From Pseudoxanthomonas winnipegensis (lineage in GTDB: Bacteria; Pseudomonadota; Gammaproteobacteria; Xanthomonadales; Xanthomonadaceae), in contig NZ_SHMH01000001.1 in NCBI RefSeq assembly GCF_004283755.1, positions 673,150 to 737,149 on the forward strand: a stretch of DNA of 64,000 nt, read 5' to 3'. Numbering within the stretch: position 1 is the stretch's first letter; every line of letters begins with the position of its first letter. The notes under the pieces are model-generated. The model was not told the DNA's origin, did no database searches, and saw only the letters and a program-made list of their open reading frames with translations. The position numbers were made by a program, and so were the translations under genes. This document shows positions 55,118-64,000 of this stretch, piece by piece.

Positions 55118-55534
55118 ATGCGCCGCATGGGCTCCTTCTCGCTACCGCCGCAGCTGTTCAAGCAGGGCTCGATCTTCATCGTCGTCGGCGGCGTGCAGCT
55201 GCTGCTGGACTGGAGCGTATTCGTCGCGCTCAGTGCGCTGGGCCTCGACGCGGTGCCGGCCAACCTCGCCGGGCGCGTGGCGGGGGCGATCCTGGGGTTC
55301 TGGCTCAACGGGCGGTATACCTTCGCCTCGCGCGAGGACGGGGCGCGGCTGGGGTGGTCGCGGTTCGCGCGGTTCCTGGCGGTGTGGATCCCCGCCACGG
55401 TGCTCAGCACCTGGATGATTCTGCTGGTCGAGCAGCGCCTGGGCCTGCAGCTGGCCTGGCTGGCCAAGCCGCTGGTGGAGGGCGTGCTGGCGGTGCTGAC
55501 CTTCGCCGCCAGCCGCTATGTGATCTATCGCTGA
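55118..55534 (+). CDS. GtrA-family membrane protein (flippase)
   Basis: A 138-residue protein with four membrane segments and GtrA features (FKQGSIFIVVGGVQLLLDWS, GRVAGAILGFWLNGRYTF, ending FAASRYVIYR). GtrA proteins flip undecaprenyl-phosphate-sugar across the inner membrane. ATGs at 55118 and 55127 are both possible starts. A decayed copy of its last 70 bp follows the stop (see the repeat at 55449-55647). Confidence 0.87.
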   Translation: MRRMGSFSLPPQLFKQGSIFIVVGGVQLLLDWSVFVALSALGLDAVPANLAGRVAGAILGFWLNGRYTFASREDGARLGWSRFARFLAVWIPATVLSTWMILLVEQRLGLQLAWLAKPLVEGVLAVLTFAASRYVIYR

Positions 55535-55647
55535 GCGCCACCACGCTTGGTGGGAGCTGGCCTGCTGGCCAAGCCGCTAGTAATGACGTGCTGTCCTTGC
55601 TGACCTTCGCTAGTCGCTCGCCGAAGAGCCCCCTGCTTGGTGGGAGC
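55449..55647. repeat. Partial tandem duplication of the gtrA 3' end
   Basis: Copy 1 (55449-55554) is the end of gtrA with its downstream CGCTTGG; copy 2 (55555-55647) repeats it in order with losses and changes: AGCTGGCCTGCTGGCC, AAGCCGCTAG, GTGCTGTCCTTGCTGACC, TTCGCTAGTCGCT and TGCTTGGTGGGAG. Copy 2 has stop codons and is not coding. Confidence 0.65.
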
Positions 55648-55679
55648 AACTGTCTCTCAGTTCAAGCCGCGGCCTTTTT

Positions 55680-55752
55680 GTAGAGCGGAGCTTGCTCCGC
55701 TGCGTTTCGACCGGATCATCGGCAAGCCCCAGCGGAGCAAGCTCCGCTCTAC
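55680..55752. repeat. GTAG-type REP palindrome pair (copy 4)
   Basis: Forward unit 55680-55702 and its exact inverse 55730-55752, separated by 27 bp, the same spacing as in copy 1 at 27658. The spacers differ between the two copies, while the units are identical. Confidence 0.85.
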
Positions 55753-55753
55753 A

Positions 55754-55837
55754 GGTGGGAGCCGCCATGGCGGCGATGGGGCTCTACCCCAGGAAGTTCA
55801 CAGGTAAGGCCTCGTCGCCGCCATGGCGGCTCCCACC
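55754..55837. repeat. GGTGGGAGCCGCC palindrome pair
   Basis: GGTGGGAGCCGCCATGGCGG (within 55754-55776) and its exact inverse (55815-55837). The GGTGGGAGC start also occurs alone at about 55549 and 55639, and an inverted GGCTCCCAC near 27760-27768. A separate dispersed repeat family from the GTAG type. Confidence 0.7.
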
Positions 55838-55869
55838 AAACGTGGGGCAGGACCGCCCCCCCCCCCCAC

Positions 55870-55906
55870 AATGCAAAACGCCGGCTTGCGCCGGCGTTCT
55901 GCATTT
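55870..55906 (-). terminator. Terminator of the atp operon
   Basis: AACGCCGGC and GCCGGCGTT form a 9-bp stem with the loop TTGC, extended by outer TGCA/TGCA pairing. Read on the minus strand, the stem is followed by TTTTGCATT. It begins 36 bp after the atpC stop. Confidence 0.8.
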
Positions 55907-55941
55907 CCGCGTCTGCGGCCCAGGCCGGGCCGCCCGAGCGC

Positions 55942-56364
55942 TCAGTGCTTGAGCGTCTTGCGCAGGCGCTCGAGGGCCTGCAGCTGGACCACGGCTTCCA
56001 TCAGCTTGCGCTGGGCTTCGGCCAGGTCCTCGGTCTCGCCACGGTTGGCCAGCACGCGCTCGGCCTCGTCCTTGGCCGCCTTGACCGCGGCCTCGTCGAT
56101 GTCCTGCGCGCGGATGGCGGTGTCGGCCAGCACGGTCACCACCTGCGGCTGGACCTCCAGGATCCCGCCGGAGATGGCGAAGTCCAGGTGCTCGCCGGAG
56201 GGCGTGGTGACCACGACCTTGCCCGCCTTCAGGCGCGTAATCAGCGGCGCGTGCTTGGGCGCGATGCCCAGCTCGCCCAGCTCACCAGTGGCGACCACCA
56301 GGGTGGCTTCCCCGTGGTAGATCTCCTGCTCGGCGCTGACGATGTCGCAACGGATGGTGCTCAT
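55942..56364 (-). CDS. atpC: ATP synthase epsilon subunit
   Basis: A 140-residue epsilon subunit of the F1 sector: the N-terminal beta-sandwich ([40 protein letters not shown]) and C-terminal helical hairpin that can inhibit rotation. The start at 56364 gives the normal N-terminus; upstream codons lie in the intergenic repeat. It is the last gene of the operon. Confidence 0.96.
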   Translation of the reverse strand: MSTIRCDIVSAEQEIYHGEATLVVATGELGELGIAPKHAPLITRLKAGKVVVTTPSGEHLDFAISGGILEVQPQVVTVLADTAIRAQDIDEAAVKAAKDEAERVLANRGETEDLAEAQRKLMEAVVQLQALERLRKTLKH

Positions 56365-56386
56365 GGTTACCTCGCTGGTGCGAGGC

Positions 56387-56502
56387 GGGATTGGGGATTG
56401 GGGATTCGGGATTGGCCAAGACGGTCGCACCGCCTTGCCCTCACCCCACGCCCATCTCCTCGATACCGCCTTGCAAATCCCTAATCCCTAATCCCGAATC
56501 CC
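56387..56502. repeat. GGGATT hairpin repeat between atpD and atpC
   Basis: Left arm of repeated GGGATTGGGGATTCGGG units (56387-56414), right arm of AATCCCTAATCCCGAATCCC units (56476-56502). The arms pair to form a long hairpin in the mRNA. Related elements occupy the next two gaps. Confidence 0.8.
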
Positions 56503-56507
56503 GGCGC

Positions 56508-59024
<2,517 letters not shown>

Positions 59025-59033
59025 GGCTGCTGC

Positions 59034-60596
<1,563 letters not shown>

Positions 60597-60692
60597 GATG
60601 GTTTTCCTTGTGCAGCCGGTGCGCGGCTGCGGATAAATGAAAGCGTGTGCCTGTCGCCAGCCGGTCGCTGCAGCGTCCGGCGGCGCCTGGAA

Positions 60693-61220
60693 TCAGCCCG
60701 CCAGCGCCGTCTGCAGGCGCGCCAGCTTGCCCTTGAGCGAACCATCGATGACCACGTCGCCGGCATCGATGACGGCGCCGCCGATCAGCGAAGCGTCCAC
60801 CTCGGTGGTCACCTCGACCTGGCGGCCGAAACGCTTGGCCAGCGCGGCCTTGATCACGTCCAGCTCGCCCGGCGGCAGTTCGGCCGCCGAGGTCACCCGG
60901 GCCAGCACGACGTGCTCGGCCTGCGCGCGCAGCTGCTCGTAGAGCGCGGCGATCTCGGGCAGCAGCGCCAGGCGGCCGGCATCGGCCAGCACGCCCAGAA
61001 AGCGCGTGAATTCCTCGCCTGCGCCTTCGGGCGCCAGCAGCGCCAGGGCCTGCTCGCGGGTCAGCTGCGGATTGGGCAGCAGCGCGGCGACGCGCGGATC
61101 GGCCGCGACCTGGGCGGAGAAACCCAGCGCCTGCGACCACGCCGGCAGCTGCCGCGCATCCTGAGCCGCGCCGAAGGCGGCGCGGGCGTAGGGGCGGGCG
61201 AGCGTGATGGACTGACTCAT
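60693..61220 (-). CDS. atpH: ATP synthase delta subunit
   Basis: A 175-residue delta subunit of the peripheral stalk: N-terminal helical domain ([20 protein letters not shown]) and C-terminal [40 protein letters not shown]. It joins F1 to the b dimer. The start lies 16 bp after the atpF stop. Confidence 0.96.
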   Translation of the reverse strand: MSQSITLARPYARAAFGAAQDARQLPAWSQALGFSAQVAADPRVAALLPNPQLTREQALALLAPEGAGEEFTRFLGVLADAGRLALLPEIAALYEQLRAQAEHVVLARVTSAAELPPGELDVIKAALAKRFGRQVEVTTEVDASLIGGAVIDAGDVVIDGSLKGKLARLQTALAG

Positions 61221-61236
61221 GATCGGATCATCCGCC

Positions 61237-61707
61237 TTAGATCTGCGCAGCCAGTTCGTCCAGCAGCGCCTTGTGGGCGGCCGGATCGATCTCGCGGTGC
61301 AGCAGCTTCTCGGCGCCGCTCACGGCCAGCACGGAGACCTGCTTGCGCAGCTCCTCGCGAGCGCGGTTGGCGGCGGCGGCGATCTCTTCCTGGGCCAGTT
61401 CCTTCTGCCGGTTCGCCTCGGTGATCGCCTCGTTGCGGGCGGCCTCGACGATCTGGTTGGCGCGGGCGTGAGCCTGGTCGATGATCTCGTTGGCCTTGAC
61501 GCGGGCGTCCTTGAGGGCCTCGTTGGCCTTCTCCTGCGCCTGCGCCAGGTCCTTCTGGCTGCGGTCTGCAGCGGCCAGGCCTTCGGCGATCTTCTTCTGC
61601 CGTTCTTCAAGCGCCGCATTCAGCGGCGGCCAGATGAACTTCATCGTGAACACAATCAGGATCACGAAGGAAAGCATCTGGCCGAAGAAGGTCATGTTGA
61701 CGTTCAT
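61237..61707 (-). CDS. atpF: ATP synthase subunit b
   Basis: A 156-residue b subunit: one N-terminal membrane segment ([20 protein letters not shown]) followed by the long Ala/Glu/Lys-rich helix of the peripheral stalk. Single b gene, as expected in gammaproteobacteria (homodimer). Confidence 0.97.
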   Translation of the reverse strand: MNVNMTFFGQMLSFVILIVFTMKFIWPPLNAALEERQKKIAEGLAAADRSQKDLAQAQEKANEALKDARVKANEIIDQAHARANQIVEAARNEAITEANRQKELAQEEIAAAANRAREELRKQVSVLAVSGAEKLLHREIDPAAHKALLDELAAQI

Positions 61708-61803
61708 GACGTGTCCTCGACGGGTTCGTTCAACCCGCCATGCGCTGACCGCATGGCGAGCGTTGCCTGGCGATCCGCGAATGCGGATCGCGACGACGGC
61801 TGA

Positions 61804-62106
<303 letters not shown>

Positions 62107-62146
62107 TTAGTACGAAAGGGTGAAGCGAAAAACGGTCGAAGCGGCT

Positions 62147-63666
<1,520 letters not shown>

Positions 63667-63873
63667 TTGCGCATCGTGCGAGCCCATGGCGCCGAAGCGA
63701 TGCCAAGCGCGCGCACGCGTAGCCGCTGGCACATGGGCGCAGCGTCCAGGCCGGCGGCGGGTCGTCACACGCCATCCGCATGAATGAATCTTGGAGTCTC
63801 ATTTCTTCACCGGACGTGCACCGGGCCGCGTGCAGCGTGTGCGCACCTGAGCCGGGCGTCACCGGCATTACAT

Positions 63874-64000
63874 TGGACCGACCAGAGTTCCATAGACACT
63901 CAGTCGCCGCTCTGCGCGTAGCGCTTTTCGAACTCTACCGGTGACATGCCGCCAGCGGAACCATGCCGGCGAATCGGGTTGTAGAACATCTCGATGTAGT
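63874..64000 (-). mobile_element. End of IS3-family insertion sequence (partial)
   Basis: The transposase tail is followed by a short untranslated stretch ending in a possible terminal inverted repeat (TGGACCGACC, read from 63874 on the plus strand). The other end lies outside the window; the exact boundary is uncertain. Confidence 0.6.
63900..64000 (-). CDS. IS3-family transposase OrfB, C-terminal end (partial)
   Basis: Read on the minus strand from the window edge, the frame gives YIEMFYNPIRRHGSAGGMSP then VEFEKRYAQSGD and a stop at 63900-63902. This is the characteristic C-terminus of IS3-family OrfB transposases (Tyr-Asn-x-x-Arg-Arg-His). The remainder lies outside the window, so it cannot be told whether the element is intact. 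Confidence 0.88.
   Translation of the reverse strand, partial: YIEMFYNPIRRHGSAGGMSPVEFEKRYAQSGD

Larger units (their letters stand above)
55535..55941. other. Repeat-filled gap between gtrA and atpC
   Basis: A 407-bp gap without a gene: decayed gtrA copy (to 55647), GTAG REP pair (55680-55752), a second palindrome pair (55754-55837), a run of twelve C (55856-55867), and the atp terminator (55870-55906). Confidence 0.75.

Overview
The window is GC-rich chromosomal DNA from a gammaproteobacterium, most probably of the Xanthomonadaceae (Stenotrophomonas/Pseudoxanthomonas/Lysobacter relatives). Grounds: the gene content (MesD/MesX methionine synthase, TonB receptor ending in Phe, atpIBEFHAGDC next to a gtr-like module and glmU), GTAG-type palindromic REP elements like those described in Stenotrophomonas, and the GGGATTCGGGATT-type intergenic hairpins. 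No tRNA, rRNA or CRISPR array was seen. An IS3-family transposase tail runs off the right edge and an aminotransferase tail enters from the left.

Layout. 0-5 kb: a methionine unit on the minus strand (flavin reductase, mesX, mesD) with a divergent MetR-like LysR regulator, followed by queH. 5-13.5 kb: two divergent gene groups: a PaiB-like/esterase fusion and an amidase leftward, an ArgE-like M20 deacetylase, an MFS transporter and a siderophore-type TonB receptor rightward. 13.5-17 kb: a secreted PAF-acetylhydrolase-like esterase, an AraC regulator and an Lrp regulator. 17-20.5 kb: trpE, ltaE and a SIMPL-domain gene. 20.8-23.8 kb: a DUF1653 gene and an iron-linked operon (DUF3649, PepSY, DUF3325) behind a probable Fur box. 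23.8-27.5 kb: a GAF-PAS-PAS-GGDEF protein and glmS.

28-50 kb is the most unusual part. One HlyD-type adaptor and one MacB/LolD-type ATPase are followed by twelve FtsX/MacB-like permeases arranged as six consecutive A-B pairs, then a secreted PDZ protein, two small secreted proteins, and an NtrC-type sigma-54 response regulator overlapping its histidine kinase. Upstream of the adaptor are three TGTCCG/CGGACA inverted repeats and a near-consensus -24/-12 promoter. The simplest reading is a self-contained envelope transport system in which six alternative permease heterodimers share one ATPase and one adaptor, with the whole run controlled by its own two-component system and sigma-54.

50-55.5 kb: a secreted RidA-like protein, glmU and a GtrA/GtrB/GtrC-like glycosylation module. 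55.5-63.4 kb: the complete F-type ATP synthase operon atpIBEFHAGDC on the minus strand, with related hairpin repeats in three consecutive gaps, a clear promoter and a terminator. 63.4-64 kb: a possible small RNA ending in a strong terminator, then the IS3 remnant.
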